Shown: positions 32,342 through 40,540, counted from the first letter of the stretch. The stretch: DNA of 64,000 bases from Candidatus Gastranaerophilales bacterium (GCA_944324165.1 CALUVG010000008.1:1-64000), one strand, 5' to 3'. Program-made: numbers and translations. Notes: a model not told the origin generated them from the letters alone.

Positions 32342-33721
32342 ATGAAATCCAATTTGACAAAGATTATTAATCAGAACGAAATTCATCACGGAGCAACAGA
32401 GCCGTTATCATGTCCTCCCCTTGAGACTCTGCCGAACAAAAACAATCCAGTGGATTGTTTTTGTGAGAGGAAACCGGAATTTTCAATTCCGAGGAGAGGG
32501 CGTAAACGCGCAGCGTTTACGTTAGCCGAAGGCAGGCTAGCCTGGCAGACGAAGTCTGCTTTTATACACTGGGAGAACGCTAAAGAAGTTCAGCCAACAT
32601 CACATTCCCCTCACCACTTGAGGGAGAGAGCACACAGTGGCGAGGCTAGGGAGAGGGGTACAAAACGTGCCGCCTTTACTCTCGCCGAAGTGCTAATCAC
32701 CCTCGCAATAATCGGCGTCGTGGCAGCAATAACAATCCCTAGCCTAGTGAAGAACTACAACGAAAAGGCATGGGAAACCGCACAAGATGTGTTCACAAAA
32801 CGTCTTGAAGTCGCAACGCGCCAGATGAATACCGAAGAAAAATTAGCGGGCTATTCAAACACAATGGACTTTGTAAACGAATTGAAGAAATACATAAAAA
32901 TAACAAGAGTATGCGACAATAACAATATTACCAAGTGTTTTAACAAAGAAGTAATCTGGAACGAAGGCGAAGACCCTGTAGATATGTCAACAATCAAGAA
33001 TGCCGCAAGCTTAGGTCAGGATGACTGGGATACGGATACAGTTGCGGTTCAGTTTGCAAATGGCGTAAATGCTATTATTGCTTACAACCCGAATACAACC
33101 CAAGAACCATTTAATAATCAGTTCAGCGCAACAAGCAATTCAATGGCAATATTGTATGATGTAACCGGCAACAAGAATCCGAATAAATACGGTGCAAATT
33201 CAGATATATTTGGCATAAACGTAACCCAACTAGCCGGCGTAACCGGTTGCATGATACCAGAATTAGCAGATACAATATGCATAACACAGATACTAGCCCC
33301 TGATACAGGCTTTAGCCCTATGACATTGGACGAATGTAATCAAGCAGTATCCGACGGAGAATTAGGAATACAGGCTTGCAACTATAATTCAGATTATTGG
33401 GCAGGTGCAGTAAAGGCATGCGGAGGAACTCAAAACATGCCAACCATGGCACAGCTAGGACAGCTAGCGACATATGTATACAACTACGACGGAACAATAG
33501 GAGCGCAACAGGATGTTTCAAGACTAACCCTAGACACAGAAAAAGCATCTCAATTCCTCTCAGCCTCACCATATTCTACCTCGTTCTATGTTTGGTCGGG
33601 GCAGGAGTATAGTCAGCTCTACGCGTACAACCGCAACTTTGGCTCTACCTACACGGACTGGGGCTACAACCTCCGCTACGGCAGCTTCAGGCTCGCGGTT
33701 TGCTTAGGTGATTCCAATTAA
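32342..33721 (+). CDS. Pilin-like protein with interrupted prepilin leader and variable-looking C-terminus
   Basis: GGAGGT precedes ATG 32342. The 459-residue frame has two copies of KRAAFTLAE: residues 55-63, followed by GRLAW, and 108-116, followed by VLITLAIIGVVAAITIP, the real class III pilin helix. Normal leaders are 6-25 residues, but here it is 111. The intervening region is made of hairpin-forming GC-rich sequence. From about residue 120 to 260 it closely matches the pilin gene at 58275-59357 (AWETA..., LEVAT.QMNTEEKLAGYSNT). The C-terminal domain, with the PTMAQLGQLA and FYVWSG segments, resembles Lcl/DUF1566-type lectin-like folds; its last 26 codons are C-ending in 20 cases. Processing by prepilin peptidase at A111/F112 is predicted but might fail. 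Confidence 0.7.
   Translation: MKSNLTKIINQNEIHHGATEPLSCPPLETLPNKNNPVDCFCERKPEFSIPRRGRKRAAFTLAEGRLAWQTKSAFIHWENAKEVQPTSHSPHHLRERAHSGEARERGTKRAAFTLAEVLITLAIIGVVAAITIPSLVKNYNEKAWETAQDVFTKRLEVATRQMNTEEKLAGYSNTMDFVNELKKYIKITRVCDNNNITKCFNKEVIWNEGEDPVDMSTIKNAASLGQDDWDTDTVAVQFANGVNAIIAYNPNTTQEPFNNQFSATSNSMAILYDVTGNKNPNKYGANSDIFGINVTQLAGVTGCMIPELADTICITQILAPDTGFSPMTLDECNQAVSDGELGIQACNYNSDYWAGAVKACGGTQNMPTMAQLGQLATYVYNYDGTIGAQQDVSRLTLDTEKASQFLSASPYSTSFYVWSGQEYSQLYAYNRNFGSTYTDWGYNLRYGSFRLAVCLGDSN
32436..32464. repeat. Hairpin within the pilin leader insertion
   Basis: ACAAAAACAATCC at 32436-32448 pairs with 32452-32464 around AGT. Two more lie downstream: CGTAAACGC/GCGTTTACG at 32501-32521 and GCAGAC/GTCTGC at 32545-32559. 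Together they make the insertion look like a palindromic repeat element carried in frame. Confidence 0.6.
33617..33694 (+). other. Candidate variable region of a diversity-generating retroelement
   Basis: In 26 codons, 20 end in C (TAC, AAC, CGC, GGC, CTC and others), in a genome that prefers A/T third bases. Adenine-directed mutagenesis of AAC codons gives NNC codons. The segment ends in a SFRLA sequence, like the GFRLA ends of lectin-fold DGR targets. No template repeat or reverse transcriptase is in the window, so this is a hypothesis. Confidence 0.4.
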
Positions 33722-33738
33722 GAGGACTAATTAAAAAA

Positions 33739-33950
33739 GACGTTAGGACGTTAAGACGCGTCTTGGATTTGCCTGTCGCATCGTTCGCGAATAACGAGTA
33801 CGCTTACGCTTTAACTCTTCGCTCACTCGCTCTCCACGCTCACGGAGTCTCGCCTATTGTGCTTACGCACAAGCCGGCTCGTTCCGTTCGCTATCCGGAC
33901 TCGCTCGCTCTGCTCACTCCGTCCGTCCGCAAATCCGCTAAGACGTTAAG
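33739..33950 (+). repeat. Dispersed palindrome-ended repeat, copy B
   Basis: Starts GACGTTAGGACGTTAAGACG, contains CGTCTTGGATTTGC and AGCCGGCTCGTTCCGTTCGC, and ends CCGCAAATCCGCTAAGACGTTAAG. It is longer than copies A and C by an insert of CTCGCT-like words. With copy A it brackets the pilin gene in inverted orientation. The space 33722-34099 has no gene that I can support. Confidence 0.65.
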
Positions 33951-34099
33951 TTCGTTACTAAAAATAGGGCAATTAGGGAAATTCCACATTGCCTTATTTT
34001 TAGTAAATACTTAGTGCCTTACCCCCTTAGTGCCTTTTGGAAACAACAGCTCACCGTTCACTATCTCTGCAACTTCTTACTGCCCTAGTAACAATTCAT

Positions 34100-34450
34100 T
34101 TAACAGAATGAAGTAAATCCACCGCCTGAGCAGCCGCCTGAGGATGCTCCGCAAGATGCTGTTGCCCCGCCTGAAAATCCGCCTGCTGCGCCCAGAGTTG
34201 CAACGGCACTTGAAAATCCGCCTAAAAATCCACCACTGTAAGCTACTGTTTCCCCGTCTGAACTATCTGAATACATTGCATAATTTACCGCAAACGGGTT
34301 GCTTGATGAAAATGAATCATATGACTCCGCTGCAAAATAATTAAACGCTGAATTCATTGCTAATGACCCTGCTGTTTCTACTGTTTTTGCAGGTCTTGTG
34401 CTTTCTGTTTGATTAGCTCTGCTTGAAGATTTACTTGTTATTCCGTTCAT
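34100..34450 (-). CDS. Gly/Ser/Cys-rich small protein, possible peptide precursor
   Basis: A 116-residue protein. AAGGAG precedes ATG 34450 by ten bases. The first 40 residues are Ser/Thr/Arg-rich, the middle has a NYFAAESYDSFSSS stretch, and the last 45 residues are rich in Gly, Ser, Ala and Cys, ending GGCSGGGFTSFC, with three cysteines in the last 20. Precursors of thiazole/oxazole-modified microcins or sactipeptides look like this, but no modifying enzyme is nearby. A small secreted or structural glycine-rich protein is the alternative. It follows a repeat-rich locus. Confidence 0.5.
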   Translation of the reverse strand: MNGITSKSSSRANQTESTRPAKTVETAGSLAMNSAFNYFAAESYDSFSSSNPFAVNYAMYSDSSDGETVAYSGGFLGGFSSAVATLGAAGGFSGGATASCGASSGGCSGGGFTSFC

Positions 34451-34700
34451 TATCTCTTTGCTCCTTAATCATCTCGTGCTTACATTTATATAAAAACATT
34501 ATTTTTTTGCTGATTTCAAGCATGGTATGTTTTGTAACATTTGTTTACATATTTTCTTTATATAAATATTTCCTGTCAATTACCGGCTTTGCAAAATTAA
34601 TTCAACCTCTTGGATTATCTTATTATAAATCATTTGATTGATGTTCAAAATTACAGCAGCAATTATTATAAGTATGTAAGAAGATTAGGGGAAAAATAAG

Positions 34701-35324
34701 TTGAAAAGATTATTATTGATATTAATTATATTTGTTGTAAATAGTGTGTTGCCTGCAGCAGCAGCGGAAAATTATTTGAATTCCGTTGTACTGGAAGGGG
34801 TGGATAATTCATATAATGTAATTTTACGTTCAGATGCGCCTGCCAGAGTTAAAAAGTCATTAAAATCGGATGATTCAATGATTTTAACTCTTAAAGGAGT
34901 GACTGCGGCAGATAATGTCAATACAGTTTATAAAAACACATCCAATGTAAATAATATTGTTGTTGCAAATTCTTCAAATGGTGAGTTAAAAATATATATT
35001 AATGCGAAGAATATTGCTGGCGCAAATGTTCTGTTTAACACTCCGAATTCAGCACCGATACCGGTAGGTGATAAATTTGCCAGAGAAAAAATGATTTGGG
35101 CTATGTGTTTAATATGTTTTTCCGCCTTGATGATTCATAATCTAAAGGCAAAAAACAGACGAATAGTTAAGAAAATAAATATGCGTGATCGTGAAATTGA
35201 ATTTTATAAGGCAGGGATGCCCAGCATAAATTATCAAGTGCAAAGAAATTATGTAAGTTTGCCGTTCAAAAATAATCCAAAAACAATACGAGAGTATCAG
35301 GATTTAAAGAAGATAAGAGCATAG
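34701..35324 (+). CDS. Signal-peptide membrane protein with AMIN-like domain
   Basis: A 207-residue protein starting on TTG 34701, preceded by AGGGGA. Signal peptide or anchor at residues 1-22 (LLLILIIFVVNSVLPAAAA). Residues 27-125 are strand-rich, with VVLEG, YNVILRSDAPARV and LTLKGV, which recall AMIN domains of periplasmic pilus or amidase proteins. A transmembrane helix follows at about 133-148 (MIWAMCLICFSALMI), then a basic cytoplasmic tail. AMIN domains bind the cell wall and guide pilus machinery. The assignment is tentative. It would fit the pilin genes in the area. Confidence 0.5.
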   Translation: MKRLLLILIIFVVNSVLPAAAAENYLNSVVLEGVDNSYNVILRSDAPARVKKSLKSDDSMILTLKGVTAADNVNTVYKNTSNVNNIVVANSSNGELKIYINAKNIAGANVLFNTPNSAPIPVGDKFAREKMIWAMCLICFSALMIHNLKAKNRRIVKKINMRDREIEFYKAGMPSINYQVQRNYVSLPFKNNPKTIREYQDLKKIRA

Positions 35325-35355
35325 GAAGGACTTGAATATAAAATGTCCTTCTTTT

Positions 35356-36498
35356 TTATTCCAATTTATCATTTCTGCATGCAAAATAATTAGATATTAT
35401 TTGTTCAATTGCTTTTGATGAATTTCCGTCGCCATATGGATTTTGTGCTTTTAGACGCGTACTAGTAAAGTCTTTGGAGAGTATTTCCTCGGATTCTGAA
35501 ATTATTTTTTCGTAATCAGCTCCTACCAATTTAGAAACGCCTGCATCTATGCCTTCCTGACGTTCGGTTTCGTAACGCATAACCAGTGTCGGGCAGCCAA
35601 AAGAAGGTGCTTCTTCCTGTATGCCGCCGGAATCCGTTAATATAAGTTTGGCATGTTTCATAAGGTAAACGAGATTTGGATAATCAAGCGGGGTTAGTAA
35701 TTTTACATTATTACAGTGGCTTAGACGTGTATGTATTTTGTCTTTTACATTTGGGTTCGGATGGACGGGAATAACAAAGGTATGGTCTGAATATTCATTA
35801 ACCAGATATTCTATCGCATCAAGAATTCTATTAATTCTTTCTCCATGATTTTCTCGTCTGTGAACAGTTATCAATACCAAATTTTCGTCAATTTTAAGGT
35901 CATTTGTTTCAAAAAATTGACCTGCTTTTTGCAGCGTTTCATCAGATAAGCAAAAAAGTGCGTCTATTACAGTATTACCAACTACAAAAATTTTATCATC
36001 ATTAATATTTTCGTTAAGTAAAGCTTGACGATTTTTTTCAGTAGGCGCAAAATTCAATTCCGTAACGCGTGAAGTCATCTGGCGCATCACTTCTTCCGGA
36101 AACGGTTCATAAATATCATAAGAGCGGAGTCCTGCTTCAACATGAAAAACAGGAATTTTTCTGTAAAAGCTTGATAGTGCACCGCAAAGTACAGTCATTG
36201 TGTCACCCTGAACAATTGTGGCGTCAATTTTATTTTCATTATACACACTGTCAAGAGATGTAAGTATTCTTGATTGAACTTCTGATAAACTCTGATTTGG
36301 ACGCATTACATCAAGGTTTATATCAGCATTTAACCCAAAATAGTTTAATGTCTGATTAGAAAGCTCCTTTTGCTGTTCTGTATTACAAATAATAACATTA
36401 TATTTATCGCAATATTTTTTAAGTTCAAGAATAACCGGAGCAAGTTTTATAACCTCCGGACGGGTTCCAAAAACAAATAATATATTTCGTTTATTCAT
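35356..36498 (-). CDS. wecB: UDP-N-acetylglucosamine 2-epimerase (non-hydrolysing)
   Basis: Interconverts UDP-GlcNAc and UDP-ManNAc for surface polysaccharides. The 380-residue protein begins MNKRNILFVFGTRPEVIKLAPVI, the WecB/MnaA start, and shows VQGDTMTVLCGAL, HVEAGLRSYD, EVMRQMTSRVTELNFAPTE, VGNTVIDAL, ITVHRRENHG and LTDSGGIQEEAPSFGCPTLVMR. I chose ATG 36498; two more ATGs lie just upstream (36504, 36534) and none has a clear ribosome site. It is convergent with the gene at 34701. No wecC neighbour is seen. Confidence 0.9.
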   Translation of the reverse strand: MNKRNILFVFGTRPEVIKLAPVILELKKYCDKYNVIICNTEQQKELSNQTLNYFGLNADINLDVMRPNQSLSEVQSRILTSLDSVYNENKIDATIVQGDTMTVLCGALSSFYRKIPVFHVEAGLRSYDIYEPFPEEVMRQMTSRVTELNFAPTEKNRQALLNENINDDKIFVVGNTVIDALFCLSDETLQKAGQFFETNDLKIDENLVLITVHRRENHGERINRILDAIEYLVNEYSDHTFVIPVHPNPNVKDKIHTRLSHCNNVKLLTPLDYPNLVYLMKHAKLILTDSGGIQEEAPSFGCPTLVMRYETERQEGIDAGVSKLVGADYEKIISESEEILSKDFTSTRLKAQNPYGDGNSSKAIEQIISNYFACRNDKLE

Positions 36499-36616
36499 AC
36501 ACATAACTTTAATATAAAAATATTTAAGATGCAATTGATAGCTACATAAATTATTAGGTCGGGGAATACAATATTCTTATCATTCTCTATAATAAAATTA
36601 AAAGGAGAAAAATTGT

Positions 36617-36847
36617 ATGTATGAATTATATATTTTGGACACTTGTCCATATTCAATAAAGGTAATGAACTATTTTGATGAAAATAAAATCCCTTATATA
36701 AAAAAGAATATTAATGAGAATGACAATTATGCTGAGTTGCTGACATTTGGTGGAAAAGAACAGGTACCATTTCTTTATAATCCTGATAAAAATATTAAAA
36801 TGTATGAATCCGATGAGATAATAGAGTTTGTAAGCAAAAATAAGTAG
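36617..36847 (+). CDS. Glutaredoxin-like protein
   Basis: A 76-residue thioredoxin-fold protein with the active-site motif CPYS at residues 11-14, the cis-proline in QVPFLY and a GG element. Family members use glutathione or other thiols for dithiol exchange. AAAGGAG precedes the ATG. It is 8 bases before the Hcp-like gene and probably cotranscribed, which suggests that the two act on the same redox or nitrosation problem. Confidence 0.8.
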   Translation: MYELYILDTCPYSIKVMNYFDENKIPYIKKNINENDNYAELLTFGGKEQVPFLYNPDKNIKMYESDEIIEFVSKNK

Positions 36848-36855
36848 GTAAAAAT

Positions 36856-38457
36856 ATGTTTTATTATAATTTTATGCGTGACGAAAACGATTACAATACA
36901 TGTGTGGCAAAAGGTGTCTGCTCTATAACTCCGAATATAACAGCATTGCAAGAAGTAATGTTTGTTATGCTCTGTGCACTTGCTTATTACGTTATTAAGC
37001 TGGAATTACTAGGGGCTAAAAATGACAGAATTAAATTGGATATGGTCTATAACATTGTTTATTTGAGTTCACTGCAGGAATACAACGATGAACAGATTAT
37101 CCGGATAATAAATAATATATTTTCTAATTTTATAAATACGGAGCGACTTTATAAATCAATTTGCAATGAACGCGGGTTAAAATTTGAAAAGTATAATGCA
37201 CCTATAAAATTTGCAAATAATACAGAGCTGAGCAAGTTGATCAGAGAAGGCGATAAAGCTTTTAAAAATAAATATAAGGGGCAGGATAAAGAAGTTAAAA
37301 ATTATGCAGAAATTCTGTTTGCAGTAATCAAATCGCTTGCAGCTCTTGTAATTGAATTGGACGATAATGATGTTTCTGTGGAAACAGCAAATGATGAGAT
37401 AATCAAAGCTTTAAATTTATATAATCATGAAAAGCTTAGTGCAGAGAAGATTAAAGCAGAGATATATGAAATATCAGACTTAAATGCAGAGTTAATGAAA
37501 CAGATAAACTCTATTAAATTTGAAAAGTTTGGGGAAGTTCATAAAGTAGAAGTTTCACAAAGCACAACGCGGGGAAAGGCTATACTTGTCTCCGGAAATA
37601 ATCTCAGTGAGCTTAAAGAAGTGTTAGAGGCTGCCAAAGACAGTGCAATAGATGTTTATACAAATGGAAATTTACTAATTGCGCATGCTTATTCCGAATT
37701 TTCAAATTACAAAAATCTAAAAGGTCATTTTGGTAATGGGGTAGAAACTTCAGTTCTTGATTTTGCAACATTTCCCGGGGCAATACTGCTTACGAAAAAT
37801 GAAACACATAATGTAGAATACCTTTATAGAGGCAGAATATTTACGACTGATGAAATTCCGCCCAAAGGTGTTGCGCAGCTTAATGCAGAAAATTTAGAGC
37901 CTCTTATAAACGGTGCACTATCGACTAAGGGATTTACCAAAGGACAAAATCGTAAATCCGTTGAGATTGGCTTTAATTGGGATGAGGTAGAAAGAAAATT
38001 TGAGGAAATATCGCAGAAGCTTTCCGATAGTACCTACAGCCATTTGTTTATTGTTGGACTTTCCAGTCCCAGAAACTCACTTGATGAATATTTTGCTAAC
38101 TTTTTTTCAGCCTTGCCTGATGATATTGCAGTTATATCATTCTCATATTCAGGAAAATGCAAGAATACATACAAAATAAATGTAGCAAATGATTATTCTC
38201 TAGTAACTGTCATTTTGTCAAGGTTATTGGAAAAAATACCGATCGAAAGTTCAAAACTTACTTTTTTCCTAACAAGATGTGACAGTGCAGCGTTTGCGGG
38301 CATGATAAGACTTCACAGACGCGGAGCAAAAAATATTTATATGTCAGACTGCCTGCCAACGATAATGAATCCGACAACGCTAAAAGCATTCAAAAAATTG
38401 TATAACATAAAAAATATGAGCAATGCGAGTGAAGATATTGATAAAGCACTGAATTAG
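36856..38457 (+). CDS. Hybrid-cluster-protein (Hcp/prismane) homolog lacking metal ligands
   Basis: A 533-residue protein clearly of the Hcp fold: VSGNNLSELKEVL, DVYTNGNLLIAHAYSEF, LLTKNETHN...LYRGRIFTTDE, and the C-terminal LPDDIAVISFSYSGK and IYMSDCLPTIMNP. Compared with true Hcp, all eight positions that bind the hybrid cluster appear replaced: His in SGHD is N, Glu in HGEML is N, Cys in TNC is E, Cys in GCDG is S, Cys in GCAKY is Y, Cys in GQCND is lost, and WYEQK is RCDSA. The N-terminal cluster keeps two of four cysteines (CVAKGVC). NO or hydroxylamine reduction is therefore unlikely. It may be a structural or regulatory paralog. Operon with glutaredoxin. Confidence 0.75.
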   Translation: MFYYNFMRDENDYNTCVAKGVCSITPNITALQEVMFVMLCALAYYVIKLELLGAKNDRIKLDMVYNIVYLSSLQEYNDEQIIRIINNIFSNFINTERLYKSICNERGLKFEKYNAPIKFANNTELSKLIREGDKAFKNKYKGQDKEVKNYAEILFAVIKSLAALVIELDDNDVSVETANDEIIKALNLYNHEKLSAEKIKAEIYEISDLNAELMKQINSIKFEKFGEVHKVEVSQSTTRGKAILVSGNNLSELKEVLEAAKDSAIDVYTNGNLLIAHAYSEFSNYKNLKGHFGNGVETSVLDFATFPGAILLTKNETHNVEYLYRGRIFTTDEIPPKGVAQLNAENLEPLINGALSTKGFTKGQNRKSVEIGFNWDEVERKFEEISQKLSDSTYSHLFIVGLSSPRNSLDEYFANFFSALPDDIAVISFSYSGKCKNTYKINVANDYSLVTVILSRLLEKIPIESSKLTFFLTRCDSAAFAGMIRLHRRGAKNIYMSDCLPTIMNPTTLKAFKKLYNIKNMSNASEDIDKALN

Positions 38458-39146
38458 AGTTTCCACGGATAATCATCAGGAATTTTCCAGTTATTCATCT
38501 GAATAATTTTGGTTGCGTATAGTTTATTGGTGTATAAATCCTTTTCCTCCATAATTACACATTCATCATTTTCATCTTTAACGCATGTTGGAGAATTGGT
38601 AGAATCTGTAACGTCAGACGCATACAGCTTGTTTGATACATATGGTTCAAGCCCCTTGTTTAAATAATTTTTACGTGTAAACTCTGATTGGTTCGCATCA
38701 GGATAAAATCCAAATTGAAAACACTTACTTCCAAGATATTCTGTTGATTGTTTTAAATATTTAGCATCTATGCAGTAGATATAGTCGGTTGTACCGTATA
38801 TAATTGACATTGCTGTCCCATCAGTGAAGTATACGTAATAGTTGTAACCTTCTTTTGATCTCCTCTCGCTTTTTAAATAATTTTTGAAATACTTATTATA
38901 AAATTTTTCTTTGTTGTCCGCAAACTGATTAGTAGGAAAACTCCATGTCTTTTTATCACCGTTATCAATTTCAGAAAGACGAATGGTTTCATTCATAATA
39001 TTATAGAATTTCAGTAATCTAGTCTCAACAACTCTTTTCTTATAAGAGTAAACAAGATTTGGAATTGTCAGTGCTGCTACAACGCCTATAATTGCAAGTG
39101 TTATAAGTATTTCGGCAAGAGTAAAAGCTTTAAATTTTATTGGCAT
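38454..39146 (-). CDS. Pilin-like protein divergent from an XRE regulator
   Basis: A 230-residue precursor with leader MPIKFKA and prepilin helix FTLAEILITLAIIGVVAALTIP, cleaved after A7. The mature part has NLVYSYKKRVVETRLLKFYNIMNETIRLSEIDNGDKK and ends in NWKIPDDYPWKL. It is a paralog of the gene at 59707-60438, with similar start and end (NGWKIPDDYPIKF). The stop overlaps the Hcp-like gene by 4 bases. A ribosome site GGAGGA precedes the ATG. Such minor-pilin-like proteins act in type IV pili or type II-like secretion. The XRE gene at 39271 is divergent. Confidence 0.8.
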   Translation of the reverse strand: MPIKFKAFTLAEILITLAIIGVVAALTIPNLVYSYKKRVVETRLLKFYNIMNETIRLSEIDNGDKKTWSFPTNQFADNKEKFYNKYFKNYLKSERRSKEGYNYYVYFTDGTAMSIIYGTTDYIYCIDAKYLKQSTEYLGSKCFQFGFYPDANQSEFTRKNYLNKGLEPYVSNKLYASDVTDSTNSPTCVKDENDECVIMEEKDLYTNKLYATKIIQMNNWKIPDDYPWKL

Positions 39147-39270
39147 ATTGCATCCTCCGTCTTGGTGTTAAATTACTTTATTATTATAAGGTATATTACT
39201 ACTTTTTGCAAGTATTTACATAGGGTTAACTTATTATTTCTTATAAATACTATTATTAATAGGAGTAAGT
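39147..39270. promoter_or_regulatory. Divergent promoter region of pilin and XRE regulator
   Basis: On the minus strand CTTGCA and TATAAT, 18 bases apart, form a promoter for the pilin gene. On the plus strand TATTATTAATAGGAG supplies the ribosome site for the XRE gene. It is the only space between the two genes, so the XRE protein probably binds here. Confidence 0.4.
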
Positions 39271-39597
39271 ATGCAAAATCACATCTGTAAAATACTTGGG
39301 AACAATATCAAAAGAATTAGGAAGTCTAAGGGATTGACTCAGGATCATCTGGCAGAATTGCTTGGTGTAGAAATTAAATCGCTAAGTTTGATAGAAACAG
39401 GGCGCGGCTTTGTCTCTGCAAAAACATTGGAAAAGCTTATAAATGTACTAAATGTAAGTGCCTCAGAACTATTTGATACGGATGAAAACAAAGAACCTGA
39501 AAAAATATATAAAAATATTCTTTCTAATCTCGAACTAATTAGAAAGAATGCAGATAAACTTCAAACCATAAATCTTGCCATAAAAAGTATACTGTAG
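39271..39597 (+). CDS. XRE-family transcriptional regulator
   Basis: A 108-residue protein with a helix-turn-helix at about residues 9-60: LGNNIKRIRKSKGLTQDHLAELLGVEIKSLSLIETGRGFVSAKTLEKL. The C-terminal 40 residues are helical. Members usually bind operator DNA as dimers and repress their own or neighbouring genes. It is divergent from the pilin gene at 38454, and a second XRE/pilin divergent pair is at 59379/59707. Ligand and targets are unknown. Confidence 0.8.
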   Translation: MQNHICKILGNNIKRIRKSKGLTQDHLAELLGVEIKSLSLIETGRGFVSAKTLEKLINVLNVSASELFDTDENKEPEKIYKNILSNLELIRKNADKLQTINLAIKSIL

Positions 39598-39630
39598 CTT
39601 AATTGCGATTTCAAATTATATAATTAAAAA

Positions 39631-39656
39631 GCCGCGAGATTTTTAAATCACGCGGC
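39631..39656 (-). terminator. Terminator of rpsG
   Basis: GCCGCG and GATTT at 39631-39642 pair with AAATC and CGCGGC. On the minus strand the loop-side stem is followed by CTTTTTAAT. It separates convergent rpsG and the XRE gene. Confidence 0.75.
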
Positions 39657-39677
39657 ATAAAATATTTATTATTAAAA

Positions 39678-40148
39678 TTAATATCTGTAATGAGCAAAAG
39701 CTTTGTTCGCTTCAGCCATTTTGTGGGTATCTTCACGTTTTTTGCAAGCAGCACCGGACCCGTTTGATGCATCTATTAATTCATTAGTCAATTTATCAAT
39801 AAATGATTTTCCGTGTCTTTTTTTAGCCGCTTCAATAATCCATGAAGAAGCAAGAGCAAATCCTCTGTCAGCTTTAACTTCAATCGGCACCTGATAAGTT
39901 GAACCGCCGATACGTCTTGCTTTAACTTCTAATAGCGGAGTTGCATTAGAAAGTGCTTTCTGGAACAAGTCCAGAGCTTTTTCATTAGTTTTTTCTTCAA
40001 TTCTTGTCATTGTTGAGTAAAATATTTTTTCAGCCAATGACTTTTTACCGCGTCTCATAATTCTATTAATAAATTTAGAAATATCAACGCTGTTGTATAC
40101 CGGATCAGCTAAAGGAATACGTTTAGCTGGTTTAGAACGTCTGGACAT
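39678..40148 (-). CDS. rpsG: 30S ribosomal protein S7
   Basis: A 156-residue protein matching S7 along its length: [50 protein letters not shown], the SWIIEAAKKRHGKSF segment and the KREDTHKMAEANKAFAHYRY end. It binds the 16S rRNA 3' domain and nucleates head assembly. The start overlaps the rpsL stop by one base. It is followed by a terminator, so the usual fusA-tuf genes of the str operon are not next to it in this genome. Confidence 0.97.
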   Translation of the reverse strand: MSRRSKPAKRIPLADPVYNSVDISKFINRIMRRGKKSLAEKIFYSTMTRIEEKTNEKALDLFQKALSNATPLLEVKARRIGGSTYQVPIEVKADRGFALASSWIIEAAKKRHGKSFIDKLTNELIDASNGSGAACKKREDTHKMAEANKAFAHYRY

Positions 40149-40540
40149 TATTTCTTACCTCCTTTAGCTTTAGCATTTTTCTTCGCACCGTATTTAGATC
40201 TGCTTTGAGCACGGTTTGCAACACCTGCAGTATCTAAAGTACCTCTGATAATGTGGTAACGAACACCAGGAAGGTCTTTAACCCTTCCGCCTCTTATAAG
40301 AACAACACTGTGTTCCTGAAGGTTGTGACCGATACCCGGAATATATGAAGTAACTTCGTAACCGTTAGTTAATCTAACCCTTGCAACTTTTCTTAAAGCT
40401 GAATTAGGTTTTTTAGGGGTAGTTGTGTAAACCCTTGTACATACTCCACGTCTTTGAGGGCAATCCATCAAAGCTGGAGATTTTGTTTTGTCAGTTAGCT
40501 TTTTGCGTTCTTTGCGAACAAGCTGATTAATTGTAGGCAT
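40148..40540 (-). CDS. rpsL: 30S ribosomal protein S12
   Basis: A 130-residue protein with the S12 core [21 protein letters not shown] and [19 protein letters not shown]. The lysines at the decoding-site loops (PKKPNS and RVKDLP) are present, so a streptomycin-sensitive type is expected. AAGGAG precedes the ATG. The 200-base space upstream (40541-40739) holds no gene; it contains the promoter and a leader. The gene is first in rpsL-rpsG. Confidence 0.97.
   Translation of the reverse strand: MPTINQLVRKERKKLTDKTKSPALMDCPQRRGVCTRVYTTTPKKPNSALRKVARVRLTNGYEVTSYIPGIGHNLQEHSVVLIRGGRVKDLPGVRYHIIRGTLDTAGVANRAQSRSKYGAKKNAKAKGGKK

Noticed and set aside
32063-33950. CRISPR array
   Set aside because: The repeats are inverted, unequal and not interspersed with regular spacers; no cas genes are present. 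No CRISPR array is seen anywhere in the window.
33763-34014. Open frame in dispersed repeat copy B
   Set aside because: It is entirely repeat sequence; composition matches repeat copies A and C and not a protein.
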